Source of the DNA: an uncultured Clostridia bacterium
GTDB taxonomy: Bacteria > Bacillota > Clostridia > Christensenellales > Borkfalkiaceae
DNA: 39,750 nt
Direction: 5' to 3'
Assembly (NCBI GenBank): GCA_944363395.1
Contig: CALVUC010000013.1
Coordinates: 1 to 39,750 of the forward strand
The translations under genes were made by a program, and so were the position numbers. Below the pieces are notes generated by a model that worked only from the letters and a program-made list of their open reading frames with translations, was not told the origin of the DNA and searched no databases. This document shows positions 16,125 to 24,737 of the stretch, piece by piece (position 1 is the first letter of the stretch; every line of letters starts with the position of its first letter).

Positions 16125-17582
16125 ATGAAAGAGAAAGTTGTATACTGGCTGACCGGTTCGCAGACGCTGTACGGCGACGACGTGCTCGCACACGTTGCGC
16201 AGCATTCCGAGGAGATGGCGAACTACGTCAACGAAAAAATGCCCGTCACGGTCAAGTATCTTACGACGTGCAAGAGCTCGGACGAAGTCATCGCAGCCGT
16301 CAAGCAGGTCAACGCAGACGACAACTGCATCGGTATCATCACCTGGTGCCATACCTTCTCGCCTGCCAAGATGTGGATCAAGGGGCTCAAGATGCTGCAA
16401 AAGCCCATGTGCCACTTTGCGACGCAGTACAACGAGAGGCTCCCTTACGACACCATCGATATGGACTTCATGAACGAGAACCAGGCGGCGCACGGCGACA
16501 GAGAGTTCGGCTATATCGTTACCCGCCTGAGAATGGACAACAAGGTCGTCGTCGGCTATTATAAGGACGAGGAGGCGCTCAAGGAGCTCGCTTCCTGGTG
16601 CAAGGTCGCGGCGGGCTATGCGTTCTCCAAGACGGTCAAGGTGTGCCGCTTCTCCGACAATATGCGCGACGTCGCCGTCACCGAAGGCGACAAGGTGGAA
16701 GCGCACATCGATCTCGGCTGGCAGGTCGACTATTATCCCGTCGGCGATCTCGTCGATTATGTCGAGCAGGTCACGGACGCGGAAGTGGACGCCCTGATGG
16801 CGGAGTACGATCAGAAGTACACGATGGGGACCAAGCGCATCGACGTCGTGAGAGAGCAGGCGAAGTATGAAGTCGCCATCGACAAGTTCTGCAAGGAGAA
16901 GGGCGGCTATATCGGTATCGTTGATCACTTCGGCGCGCTGCACGGGCTCAACCAGCTTCCCGGGCTTGCCATTCAGGATCTGCAGGGCAAGGGCTACGGC
17001 TTCGGCGCGGAGGGCGACTGGAAGATCGCGGCGCTCGGCGCAGTCATGCAGTATATGGCAGGGCAGACCTGCACGGGTCTCATGGAGGACTACACCTACG
17101 ACCTCGTGGACGGGCTCTGCCTCGGCGCGCATATGCTTGAGGTCTCGCCTCAGTTCGCGGCGACCAAGCCTCAGATCCAGGTGCATCCTCTGGGCATCGG
17201 CGGCAAGTCCGATCCCGCGCGTCTCGTCTTTGAGGGCATCGAAGCGCCCGAAGCGGTCGCCGTCTCCATGATCGACATGGGCGACAGGCTGCGCCTCATC
17301 GTCCAGAAGATCGAACTCGTCAAGTATCCTCACAAGATGCCCAACCTTCCCGTTGCGGGCTGTATGTGGAAGTATAAGCCCAACTTCAAGGACGGCGTTG
17401 CGGCATGGATCTATGCGGGCGGCGCGCACCACACGGTCGTCTCCTCCAAGATCAGCGTGCAGGAGATGGTCGACCTCGGCAATATGTGGGGCGTCGAAGT
17501 CGTCGTCATCGACGAGAACACCAAGATCGAGCAGTTCAAGAAGGAACTTCTTTGGGCAGATCAGATCTGGAAGCTCAAGTAA
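16125..17582 (+). CDS. araA: L-arabinose isomerase
   Basis: AraA interconverts L-arabinose and L-ribulose, the first intracellular step of the pathway. The length of 485 residues is slightly under the roughly 500 of Escherichia coli AraA. Family motifs are the N-terminal VYWLTGSQTLYG, HTFSPAKMWI and the metal-site segments: FGAEGDWK, HMLEVSP, QVHPLGIGGKSDPARLVF and YAGGAHHTV. Together these hold the expected two Glu and two His manganese ligands. A modest AGAGG ribosome binding site precedes the ATG. It follows the 57-residue ORF by 28 bases and is followed by a strong hairpin without a T-run. Confidence 0.97.
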   Translation: MKEKVVYWLTGSQTLYGDDVLAHVAQHSEEMANYVNEKMPVTVKYLTTCKSSDEVIAAVKQVNADDNCIGIITWCHTFSPAKMWIKGLKMLQKPMCHFATQYNERLPYDTIDMDFMNENQAAHGDREFGYIVTRLRMDNKVVVGYYKDEEALKELASWCKVAAGYAFSKTVKVCRFSDNMRDVAVTEGDKVEAHIDLGWQVDYYPVGDLVDYVEQVTDAEVDALMAEYDQKYTMGTKRIDVVREQAKYEVAIDKFCKEKGGYIGIVDHFGALHGLNQLPGLAIQDLQGKGYGFGAEGDWKIAALGAVMQYMAGQTCTGLMEDYTYDLVDGLCLGAHMLEVSPQFAATKPQIQVHPLGIGGKSDPARLVFEGIEAPEAVAVSMIDMGDRLRLIVQKIELVKYPHKMPNLPVAGCMWKYKPNFKDGVAAWIYAGGAHHTVVSSKISVQEMVDLGNMWGVEVVVIDENTKIEQFKKELLWADQIWKLK

Positions 17583-17596
17583 GCAGAAAGTCCGGA

Positions 17597-17623
17597 GCGG
17601 GGCGGTACGGCGTACCGCCCCGC
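17597..17623 (+). repeat. Perfect 12-bp inverted repeat between araA and the GH36 gene
   Basis: GCGGGGCGGTAC and GTACCGCCCCGC flank a GGC loop. The next bases are ATTCTGT, so this is not a standard intrinsic terminator. In RNA it would form a very stable hairpin after araA, likely to protect the upstream message or reduce read-through into the GH36 gene. Confidence 0.8.
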
Positions 17624-17645
17624 ATTCTGTCAGCGGAGAGATCGT

Positions 17646-19709
17646 ATGTTTTTTCAGAAATATATCTTCGGCGATACCGCCGTTTACTACATGGAGACGC
17701 CCGTTGAGGGGCATGAGGGAAAGACGACCGTCGGCTTTACCGCCTATCCCGCCGCATGGAAGCTGAAGGAGGGCGTCGAGCTCTTCTGCGACAGCCTCAT
17801 CCAGGCTGCTTTCACGGGGGACGAGGGGCTCATCGACTATACGCAGGGCGTGACGATGCGCAACCGCGAGGGCTCGCTCGTCAAGGTGGAGTCGCAGGCT
17901 GCGGACGAAAAGGGGGTCACGACCCTTTTGTCGGACGAGCGCGGCAACCTCTACACGCACGTCCTCGCATATTCCGAAAAGACGGGCGTGTTCACCTCGT
18001 ACGTCGTCTATGAGAACGCTTCCGAGGAGGAGCGTACGCTGGAAATGCTCGCGAGCCTTTCGTTGAGCGGGATCATCGCGCCGTCGATGGGGAGCATCTC
18101 CACCGTCGGGCTGCGGCTGCACCGCATGACGAGTGCATGGTCGCGCGAGTGCAGGTTAAAGACGGATGAATTTTCCCATCTCGGACTGGACATGAGCTGG
18201 GGGCGCTATGGCGTCAAAGTGGAGAAGTGGGGTCAGGTCGGGAGTATGCCCAACCGCGGCTATTTCCCGTTTGCCGCCATCGAGGAGCAGGACGCGGACA
18301 TCACATGGGGCGTCATGCAGGAAGCGCCCTATTCCTGGCAGATGGAAGTATACGAGGAGAAGGAGAGCTGCTCGCTCACGAGCGGGATGGGGGACTACGA
18401 GTTCGCGCACTGGCGCAAGACCATCCCCGCGGGCGGGACGTTCACGACGCCCAAGGCGTTCTTTACCGTCAAGGCGGGCGGCGTCGACGCCGTCTGCAAC
18501 GCGCTCGTTCACGAGCAGGATGCGCGCCTGCAGGTCCCCGCGAGCGAGGCGGAGATGCCCGTCCTTTTCAACGAATACTGCACGACGTGGGGCGTTCCCT
18601 CCGAGGAGAACATCAGCGCCATTCTCAAAGCCATCGAGCCGCTCGACATCGGCTATTTCGTCATCGACTGCGGCTGGTACAAACCGGACGACAAGGGCTG
18701 GTGCAACGCCATCGGCGATTGGAAGGAGAGCGGGCTTCTCTTCCCGGACGGCATCGCCTCGGTCAGCAAACGCATCCGCGAGGCGGGCAAAGTGCCGGGG
18801 ATCTGGTTTGAATTTGAAAACGCGGGCAGGGACTCGGAATATTTTTACGATGCGGACAAGATGCTCAGGCGGGACGGCAAGGTCATCACGAGCAAGAACC
18901 GCCGCTTCCTCGATCTGAGAAAGCCGGAAGTCGCGCAATACCTCAACGAGCGCATGATCGGGTTTTTGCGCGACAACGATTTTCACTATATCAAGATCGA
19001 CTATAACGATACCTACGGCATGGGCTGCGACGGGGCGGAGAGCCTCGGCGAGGGCGGGCGTCAGGTCGCGGAAGAGAGTCTTGCGTGGCTGGAAGCGATC
19101 AAAGAGGCGGTCCCCGACATGGTCATCGAAAACTGCTCCTCGGGCGGCAGCCGCATCGAGCCGCTGCGCATGAGCATGGTCTCGATGTGTTCCTTCTCCG
19201 ATGCGCACGAGTGCGCGGAGATCCCGCTCGTCGCCGCAAATGTCTCCCGCGTCATCCCTGCGCGGCAGTCGCAGATCTGGGCGGTGCTGCGGGACAAGGA
19301 TACGCCCTCGCGCACCATTTACTCGCTGTGCGCCGCCATGATCGGGCGTATCTGCCTCTCGGGCGACGTCCTCTCCATGAGCGAGGAGAAGGTGCAGCTC
19401 ATCCGCGAAGGGCTTGCCTTCTACCGAAAGATCGCGCATATCGTCCGTGACGGCGACATCCGCGTCATCGACTGCAACGTCGAGTATTACCGCGAACCCG
19501 TCGGCAGGCAGATCTATGTCAAAGACCTTGGCGACGAGCGGCTCATCATCGTCCACCGCCTCATCGACGAAGCGCCGACGGAGATCGAACTTGCGGGCTA
19601 TCGCCTTGTCGATTCGTATACCGACCTCCTCTATACGACCGAGGACGGATATTTGAAGATCACCGATACTTCGGACTACAAGGCGGGTGCCTTCCTTTTG
19701 AAAAAGTAA
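17646..19709 (+). CDS. GH36-family alpha-galactosidase-like glycoside hydrolase
   Basis: This 687-residue enzyme has no signal peptide and should act on imported oligosaccharides. The N-terminal beta domain (about 1-300) leads into the barrel, marked by VIDCGWYKPDDKGW (about 339-352). The expected nucleophile is D452 in YIKIDYND, the conserved ENCSSGGSR follows at 495-503, and the acid/base is D519 in SFSDAHE. These match the GH36 layout, although YIKIDYND differs from the common KWDMN of classical enzymes. Alpha-galactosidase is the default activity. Because it follows araA, hydrolysis of beta-L-arabinopyranosides, which are stereochemically similar, is also possible. The ribosome binding site is GGAGAG. 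Confidence 0.82.
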   Translation: MFFQKYIFGDTAVYYMETPVEGHEGKTTVGFTAYPAAWKLKEGVELFCDSLIQAAFTGDEGLIDYTQGVTMRNREGSLVKVESQAADEKGVTTLLSDERGNLYTHVLAYSEKTGVFTSYVVYENASEEERTLEMLASLSLSGIIAPSMGSISTVGLRLHRMTSAWSRECRLKTDEFSHLGLDMSWGRYGVKVEKWGQVGSMPNRGYFPFAAIEEQDADITWGVMQEAPYSWQMEVYEEKESCSLTSGMGDYEFAHWRKTIPAGGTFTTPKAFFTVKAGGVDAVCNALVHEQDARLQVPASEAEMPVLFNEYCTTWGVPSEENISAILKAIEPLDIGYFVIDCGWYKPDDKGWCNAIGDWKESGLLFPDGIASVSKRIREAGKVPGIWFEFENAGRDSEYFYDADKMLRRDGKVITSKNRRFLDLRKPEVAQYLNERMIGFLRDNDFHYIKIDYNDTYGMGCDGAESLGEGGRQVAEESLAWLEAIKEAVPDMVIENCSSGGSRIEPLRMSMVSMCSFSDAHECAEIPLVAANVSRVIPARQSQIWAVLRDKDTPSRTIYSLCAAMIGRICLSGDVLSMSEEKVQLIREGLAFYRKIAHIVRDGDIRVIDCNVEYYREPVGRQIYVKDLGDERLIIVHRLIDEAPTEIELAGYRLVDSYTDLLYTTEDGYLKITDTSDYKAGAFLLKK

Positions 19710-19715
19710 GAGAAA

Positions 19716-19749
19716 AAAGCGGGCAGATATTGACATTTCTGCCCGCTTT
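19716..19749 (+). terminator. Perfect inverted repeat after GH36, terminator or operator
   Basis: AAAGCGGGCAGA (19716-19727) and TCTGCCCGCTTT (19738-19749) are perfect complements with a 10-base loop. The hairpin starts six bases after the stop and ends in TTT, then CTCT, so it may terminate weakly. It also encloses the -35 of the next promoter in its loop, so an operator role is equally possible. Confidence 0.65.
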
Positions 19750-19758
19750 CTCTATAAT
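19730..19758 (+). promoter_or_regulatory. Consensus promoter of the GH127 operon
   Basis: TTGACA (19730-19735) and TATAAT (19753-19758) are both perfect, with a 17-base spacer. The -35 lies in the loop of the inverted repeat and most of the spacer is its 3' arm. GH127, the uridylyltransferase, the 115-residue gene and GH51 probably start here. Confidence 0.88.
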
Positions 19759-19787
19759 AGGGGAGAGCAGGAAAAGGGGGACGCGGG

Positions 19788-21587
19788 ATGCGGATCGGAT
19801 ACGAGAAAGTTTGTTTGAAGGACGGATTTTGGAAGGACGTACGCGAAAAAAATGCGCGCGTTTCCCTGATGAACGTCTATCGCCGTTTTGCGGAGACGGG
19901 GCGCTTTGACGCCATCCGCTGTGAAAAGCGCGAAAAGCCGCCGCACATCTTTTATGATTCGGACGTTGCCAAGTGGCTGGAAGCCGCGGCGTATCTTCAG
20001 CGTGACTATCCCGACGAAGAGGTCGCCTCCATCATCCGCGGGACGGTGCGCACCATCGTCGCCAATCAGCTTCCCTGCGGGTATTTCAACAGCTATTATC
20101 AGGTCTATCGGCGCGACCGTATCTTTATGGAGCGCACCGAGCACGAACTCTACTGCGCGGGACATCTCATCGAAGCCGCCGTTGCGCTCGATGCGTGCGG
20201 CGTGGACGGGACGCTCCTGCCTGCGATGGAGAAGTATGCGGACTACATCCGCGAGCGGTTCATGATCCGCCGTGATACGGGCTTTACGACGTGCGGGCAT
20301 CCCGAGATCGAACTCGCGCTCGTCCGTCTGTATGCGCATACGGGCAAGAAAAAATATCTGGAACTTGCCGAATTCTTCCTCAACGAACGCGGGAGACGGG
20401 AGGAGCCGATCTACGATTGGGCGGATCATGCGTACGATCAGAGCCACCTTCCCGTCAGGCAGCAGCGTGAGGCGGTGGGACACGCCGTCCGCGCGCTCTA
20501 TTTATACTGCGCAATGGCGGACGTCGGCAGGCTGACGGGGGACGCGGAGCTGCTCTCCGCCTGCCGCGCCCTCTTTGACGATATTGTAAAGCATAAGCTG
20601 TATGTGACGGGCGGCGTCGGCTCGGGCTGGTTCGGCGAACGCTTCACCCTCTCCTACGATCTTCCCAACGCCGAGGCGTATGCCGAGACGTGTGCGGGGA
20701 TCGCACTCATCCTCTTTTGCGAGCGGCTCGCGGACGCGGGCAACCGTTCAGCGTATCACGCCGCCGTCGAGCGCGCGCTCTACAACAACGTGCTCGCGGG
20801 CGAGTCGCTGGACGGCAAGGGCTTTTTCTACGTCAACCCGCTCGAAGCGGACGCCGCCTGCGCCGCGTATGCGCGCTCTGTGCCGGGGATCCCCTTCAAG
20901 CCGCTGCTGCAGCGCGTGGAGGTGTTTGACTGCTCCTGCTGTCCGCCCAATCTCGTGCGCCTCTTTGCGCAGGTCGGCGGGCTCATCTATGGCGAGGAGG
21001 ACGGCGTGCTCTGCGTCGATCAGTATATTTCCTCCCAAACAGACGCCTGCGGGATGCGCGTTTGCATGACGTCGCAGCTTCCCTATGAGGGAAGCGTCGG
21101 CGTGAGCGTGTCGGGCGAGGGGACGATCGCCTTCCGCGTCCCCGTATGGAGCACGGGGATCGCGTGTACGGTCAACGGGGCGCAGGTCGTTCCCGAGGTC
21201 CGCGACGGGTATTTCTCGCTGCGCGTTGCGGGGGAGACTGCGATCGCGATCGATTTTATGATGCGCCCGCGCTTTGTCTACGCCCATCCCGCGGTGCGCG
21301 CGGACAGCGGCAGAAAGGCGGTCGAATACGGACCTTTTGTCCTGTGCGCCGAGAGCTGCGACAACGGCGGGCGGCTCTATGACGTGAGCATCCCTTCGTT
21401 GGACGGAGCGAAGACCGTCAGAAACGCGGAAGGGGTGTGGCTGGAAGTGCCTGCCCTGCGCTCGGCGGAGGACGGCGCGCTGTATCGCTATCAGCCATCC
21501 GCAAAGGAGCCGTGTACGCTCACGCTCATCCCGTACTATGCATGGGCGAACCGCGGCGAAGGCGATATGCAGATCTGGTTTTTGTAA
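19788..21587 (+). CDS. GH127 family beta-L-arabinofuranosidase
   Basis: GH127 enzymes cleave beta-L-arabinofuranosyl links such as Araf-beta-1,2-Araf of plant hydroxyproline-rich glycoproteins, using a zinc-bound cysteine nucleophile. The 599-residue protein lacks a signal peptide and is probably cytosolic. Its alpha/alpha barrel includes CGYFNSYYQ and TEHELYCAGHLIEAA. Comparing with Bifidobacterium HypBA1 from memory, the acid/base would be E284 (WFGERF). The zinc ligands would be E300 and C302 (AETCAG) plus C384 and C385 in CSCCPPN, one of these being the nucleophile. The 16-residue spacing between E284 and E300 fits HypBA1. It starts from a perfect consensus promoter and has an AAAGGGGG ribosome binding site. 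Confidence 0.92.
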   Translation: MRIGYEKVCLKDGFWKDVREKNARVSLMNVYRRFAETGRFDAIRCEKREKPPHIFYDSDVAKWLEAAAYLQRDYPDEEVASIIRGTVRTIVANQLPCGYFNSYYQVYRRDRIFMERTEHELYCAGHLIEAAVALDACGVDGTLLPAMEKYADYIRERFMIRRDTGFTTCGHPEIELALVRLYAHTGKKKYLELAEFFLNERGRREEPIYDWADHAYDQSHLPVRQQREAVGHAVRALYLYCAMADVGRLTGDAELLSACRALFDDIVKHKLYVTGGVGSGWFGERFTLSYDLPNAEAYAETCAGIALILFCERLADAGNRSAYHAAVERALYNNVLAGESLDGKGFFYVNPLEADAACAAYARSVPGIPFKPLLQRVEVFDCSCCPPNLVRLFAQVGGLIYGEEDGVLCVDQYISSQTDACGMRVCMTSQLPYEGSVGVSVSGEGTIAFRVPVWSTGIACTVNGAQVVPEVRDGYFSLRVAGETAIAIDFMMRPRFVYAHPAVRADSGRKAVEYGPFVLCAESCDNGGRLYDVSIPSLDGAKTVRNAEGVWLEVPALRSAEDGALYRYQPSAKEPCTLTLIPYYAWANRGEGDMQIWFL

Positions 21588-21612
21588 ATTTTCTCTTGGA
21601 AAGGAGTAAGAT

Positions 21613-22833
21613 ATGGAGTTTCAACAGTTGAAGGCGCTCCTTGCGGCGCACGGGCAGGAGCACGTCCTGCGTTGGTGGGATGAGATCGGCGAGGCGGGAA
21701 GGGAAAAACTTTCCCGCGAGGTGGAGGAGATCGACTGGAACGACGTGTCTCTTTCCCATATCGGCGCAAACGGTGCGCGCGGCGCGATCGCGCCCATTCC
21801 CGGGCTTTCCCTTCGTGAGATCGAAGCCCGCAGGGCGGAGTTTGACGCGGCGGGCGTCGATGCGATCCGCGCGGGAAAACTTGCCGCCGTGCTGCTTGCG
21901 GGCGGGCAGGGGACGCGGCTCGGGCTCAACGGCCCCAAGGGGACGTGCGATATCGGGATCACGAGACCCGTATATATCTTTGAACGGCTCATCCGCAATC
22001 TGCAGGACGTCACGTCCCGTGTCGGCGCGTATGTGCCGCTGCTCATCATGACGAGCGATCTCAACGACGAAGCGACGCGCGCGTTTTTTAAGGAGCACGA
22101 TTATTTCGGCTATCCCGCGCAGGAGGTATATTTCTTTCGTCAGGCAATGGCGCCTGCGATGGATGAGAACGGCAAACTGCTGCTTGCGGCGAAGGACGGG
22201 CTCGCGCTCTCTCCCAACGGCAACGGCGGCTGGTATGCCTCGCTCGTGCGCGCGGGGCTTGCGGAAGAGATGGAGCGCCGCGGCGTCGAATGGTACAACG
22301 TGTTCGCGGTGGACAATGTATTGCAGCGCATTGCCGATCCCGTGTTCCTCGGCGCCACCATCCTGAGCGGGATGGCTTCGGGCGCGAAGTTCGTGCGCAA
22401 GGCGTATCCCGAAGAGCGCGTCGGCGTGCTCTGCCTGGAGGACGGGCTTCCCAACGTCATTGAGTACTACGAACTGAGCAAGGAACTCTCCGAACTCAGC
22501 GACGAAACTGGGCTCGTCTATTCGTACGGCGTCATCCTCAACTATCTGTTCCGCGCCGATATGCTGCAAAGGACGTACAAGGACCGTCTTCCCGTCCATG
22601 CCGCACATAAGAAGGTGCCTTATCTTGGCGACGACGGCGTGTTCGTCAAGCCCGAACAGGAGAACGGCTACAAGTTCGAGACGCTCATCCTCGACATGGT
22701 GCGCGAAGCGGGGACGTGTCTTCCCTTTGAAGTCGAGCGTGAACGCGAGTTTGCGCCCATCAAGAACAAGACGGGCAAGGACAGCGTGGAGAGCGCCAGA
22801 GAACTTTTGAAAAAGAACGGAGTGGAACTGTAA
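21613..22833 (+). CDS. UDPGP type 1 family sugar-1-phosphate uridylyltransferase
   Basis: This cytosolic enzyme would use UTP and a sugar 1-phosphate to make a UDP-sugar. The 406 residues contain the UDPGP/UAP signature LLAGGQGTRLG (about 94-104), followed by the conserved PKGTCDIG. The FAVDNVLQRIADPVFLG region and the NYLFR and EREREFAPIKNKTG segments resemble UAP1-like eukaryotic-type enzymes and not GalU. Candidate products are UDP-GlcNAc, UDP-glucose/galactose or, given the neighbours, UDP-arabinose from a broad UDP-sugar pyrophosphorylase. It follows GH127 by 25 bases with an AAAGGAG ribosome binding site. Substrate is unknown. Confidence 0.83.
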   Translation: MEFQQLKALLAAHGQEHVLRWWDEIGEAGREKLSREVEEIDWNDVSLSHIGANGARGAIAPIPGLSLREIEARRAEFDAAGVDAIRAGKLAAVLLAGGQGTRLGLNGPKGTCDIGITRPVYIFERLIRNLQDVTSRVGAYVPLLIMTSDLNDEATRAFFKEHDYFGYPAQEVYFFRQAMAPAMDENGKLLLAAKDGLALSPNGNGGWYASLVRAGLAEEMERRGVEWYNVFAVDNVLQRIADPVFLGATILSGMASGAKFVRKAYPEERVGVLCLEDGLPNVIEYYELSKELSELSDETGLVYSYGVILNYLFRADMLQRTYKDRLPVHAAHKKVPYLGDDGVFVKPEQENGYKFETLILDMVREAGTCLPFEVEREREFAPIKNKTGKDSVESARELLKKNGVEL

Positions 22834-23180
22834 TGGAAGAGCAGGTAAGTCCCGCCGTAACGGAATTTCTGACCCAGCTCGTCCGTCTCAACGGGACGAT
22901 GCAGCAGCTGTTTGCGACGGGCAACGTCGCGCTGTTTACCGAGATGAACGATGCGATCAAAAAAATGCACGCCGTTCAGCACGGGAACGAGGATAAGGTC
23001 CTGCAGGCGCTCGATCCCGAGTGCGTCGTCATCTACGGCAATTTCGATATGATCGTCAAGATCCTCCGCACGACGGAGGACGGCGTCATCGACAGCGGCG
23101 CGCAGAAGGCGATCAACAAATTTTTGCATAACATCGACGAAGCGGTCGTCAACATTGCGGGGGCGGTCGGCTTGGTCTGA
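22833..23180 (+). CDS. Hypothetical 115-residue helical protein
   Basis: I do not recognise this protein. It is soluble, acidic and almost entirely helical by residue pattern, with no signal peptide, membrane segment, cysteine pair or known catalytic motif. Its ATG shares one base with the upstream TAA stop, so translation is probably coupled to the uridylyltransferase. GH51 follows 16 bases later. Its location between two carbohydrate enzymes suggests a partner or stabiliser, but this is inference. Codon use matches the neighbours, and both flanking overlaps make a spurious ORF unlikely. Confidence 0.75.
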   Translation: MEEQVSPAVTEFLTQLVRLNGTMQQLFATGNVALFTEMNDAIKKMHAVQHGNEDKVLQALDPECVVIYGNFDMIVKILRTTEDGVIDSGAQKAINKFLHNIDEAVVNIAGAVGLV

Positions 23181-23196
23181 CAAATAGGGGGAAAGT

Positions 23197-24729
23197 ATGA
23201 AGAGAACCAAGATCTTTGCCGATGCAAATCTTACCATCGGCTCCATCGACAGGCACATCTACGGCTCGTTCATCGAGCATCTCGGGAGGGCGGTCTACGA
23301 GGGCATCTACGAGCCCGGGCATCCCACCGCGGACGAGAACGGCTTCCGCGGCGACGTCATCGGGCTCATCAAAGAGCTGAACGTTCCCATCGTCCGCTAT
23401 CCCGGGGGAAACTTTCTTTCGGGCTACGATTGGCGCGACGGCGTGGGGCCGCGGGATCGGCGTCCCGTCAGGCTCGATCTCGCGTGGTTTTCCACCGAGA
23501 CGAACGAATTCGGCACGGACGAGTTCATGAAGTGGTGCGCCGCCGCGGGGATCGAACCCATGATGGCAGTCAATATGGGGACGGGCAGCATTCTCGAAGC
23601 CGCGCATCTCGTGGAATACTGCAATCATGCGGGCGGCACGGATATCTCCGAAATGCGCCGCGCGAACGGGGCGGATAAGCCCTACAACGTCACCTATTGG
23701 TGCATCGGCAACGAGATGGACGGCCCCTGGCAGACGGGACATCTCTCTGCGGACGAGTACGGCAGGAAGGCGCTCGAGGCAGCCAAAGTCATGCGCTGGA
23801 GCAACGGCGAGATGGACGGAAAGCCGGGCCCCAACGGCAAACTCAAACTCATCGTTTCGGGCTCTTCCAATCACGAGATGCCCACCTTCCCGGAGTGGGA
23901 CAGAAAGGTGCTCGAACACACCTATAAGCAGGTCGACCTGCTCTCCATGCACCGCTACTATATGTACAGCGGGTCGCGCAAGCGTCCGCTCGAGGACTTT
24001 TTGGGCAGCGCGGACGATATGAGCGAGTACATCGGCACGCTCCGCGCGACCATCGAGTACGTCCGCGCCAAAGAGCGCAGCGCCAAGCGCGTGGGCATTT
24101 CCTTTGACGAATGGAATATCTGGACGGTCAACGCGCCCAGAACGGAGCCCCTCTGGAAGCGCGCGCCTCATCTTCTGGAGGACGTCTACACCTTCCAGGA
24201 CTGCCTTGTCTTTGCGGGGCTCATGAACACGCTGCTTAACAACTGCGACGTCGTCAGGACGGCGTGCCTTGCGCAGCTCGTCAACGTCATTGCGCCCATC
24301 ATGACCAAAAAAGGGGGAAGGACGTTCCGTCAGACCTCCTTCTATCCCTTCCGCGCCATCGCCAACAACGCGAGCGGCGAGACCGTGCGCGCCATTTCCG
24401 ATTCGGACTGTTTTGAAAATATGTACGGCACGGCGCGCTGCGTCAACGAGGCGGTCACGCACGACAGGCAAAAGCGGGAAGTCTGCGTCTCTTTGTGTAA
24501 CTATGCGCAGGAGGACAGGGAAGTCGAGCTCGAGCTCAGATCGTTCGGCGCGCTCACCGCAAAGGAATATATTGAAATGACCTCGCCCGATCTGTTTGCG
24601 GTCAACTCTTTCGACTGCCCCGACAATGTCGTGCCGCACGAAAAAGAATGCCCCGCCGTGCGTGAGGGTTCGCGCATCACGCTCCGCCTTCCCGCGATGA
24701 GCTGGAGTTTTCTGCGCCTCGGGTATTGA
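23197..24729 (+). CDS. Cytosolic GH51 alpha-L-arabinofuranosidase
   Basis: This enzyme removes alpha-L-arabinofuranosyl units from arabino-oligosaccharides inside the cell. It is 510 residues, the common length of bacterial intracellular GH51, and has no signal peptide. The N-terminal strand IYGSFIEHLGRAVYEGIY (about 21-38), then VRYPGGNFLSGYDWRDGVGP (66-85), lead into the barrel. The acid/base is E173 in CIGNEMDGPW and the nucleophile E305 in ISFDEWNIW. The C-terminal half forms the usual beta domain. It differs clearly from the lipoprotein GH51 at 398. A GGGGG ribosome binding site precedes the ATG. Eight bases separate it from the MBL hydrolase gene. Confidence 0.95.
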   Translation: MKRTKIFADANLTIGSIDRHIYGSFIEHLGRAVYEGIYEPGHPTADENGFRGDVIGLIKELNVPIVRYPGGNFLSGYDWRDGVGPRDRRPVRLDLAWFSTETNEFGTDEFMKWCAAAGIEPMMAVNMGTGSILEAAHLVEYCNHAGGTDISEMRRANGADKPYNVTYWCIGNEMDGPWQTGHLSADEYGRKALEAAKVMRWSNGEMDGKPGPNGKLKLIVSGSSNHEMPTFPEWDRKVLEHTYKQVDLLSMHRYYMYSGSRKRPLEDFLGSADDMSEYIGTLRATIEYVRAKERSAKRVGISFDEWNIWTVNAPRTEPLWKRAPHLLEDVYTFQDCLVFAGLMNTLLNNCDVVRTACLAQLVNVIAPIMTKKGGRTFRQTSFYPFRAIANNASGETVRAISDSDCFENMYGTARCVNEAVTHDRQKREVCVSLCNYAQEDREVELELRSFGALTAKEYIEMTSPDLFAVNSFDCPDNVVPHEKECPAVREGSRITLRLPAMSWSFLRLGY

Positions 24730-24737
24730 GGTAGACC

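Noticed and set aside
16038-18122. Long minus-strand frame across araA and the start of GH36
   Set aside because: It spans two well-supported genes and an intergenic hairpin, and shows no recognisable protein features.
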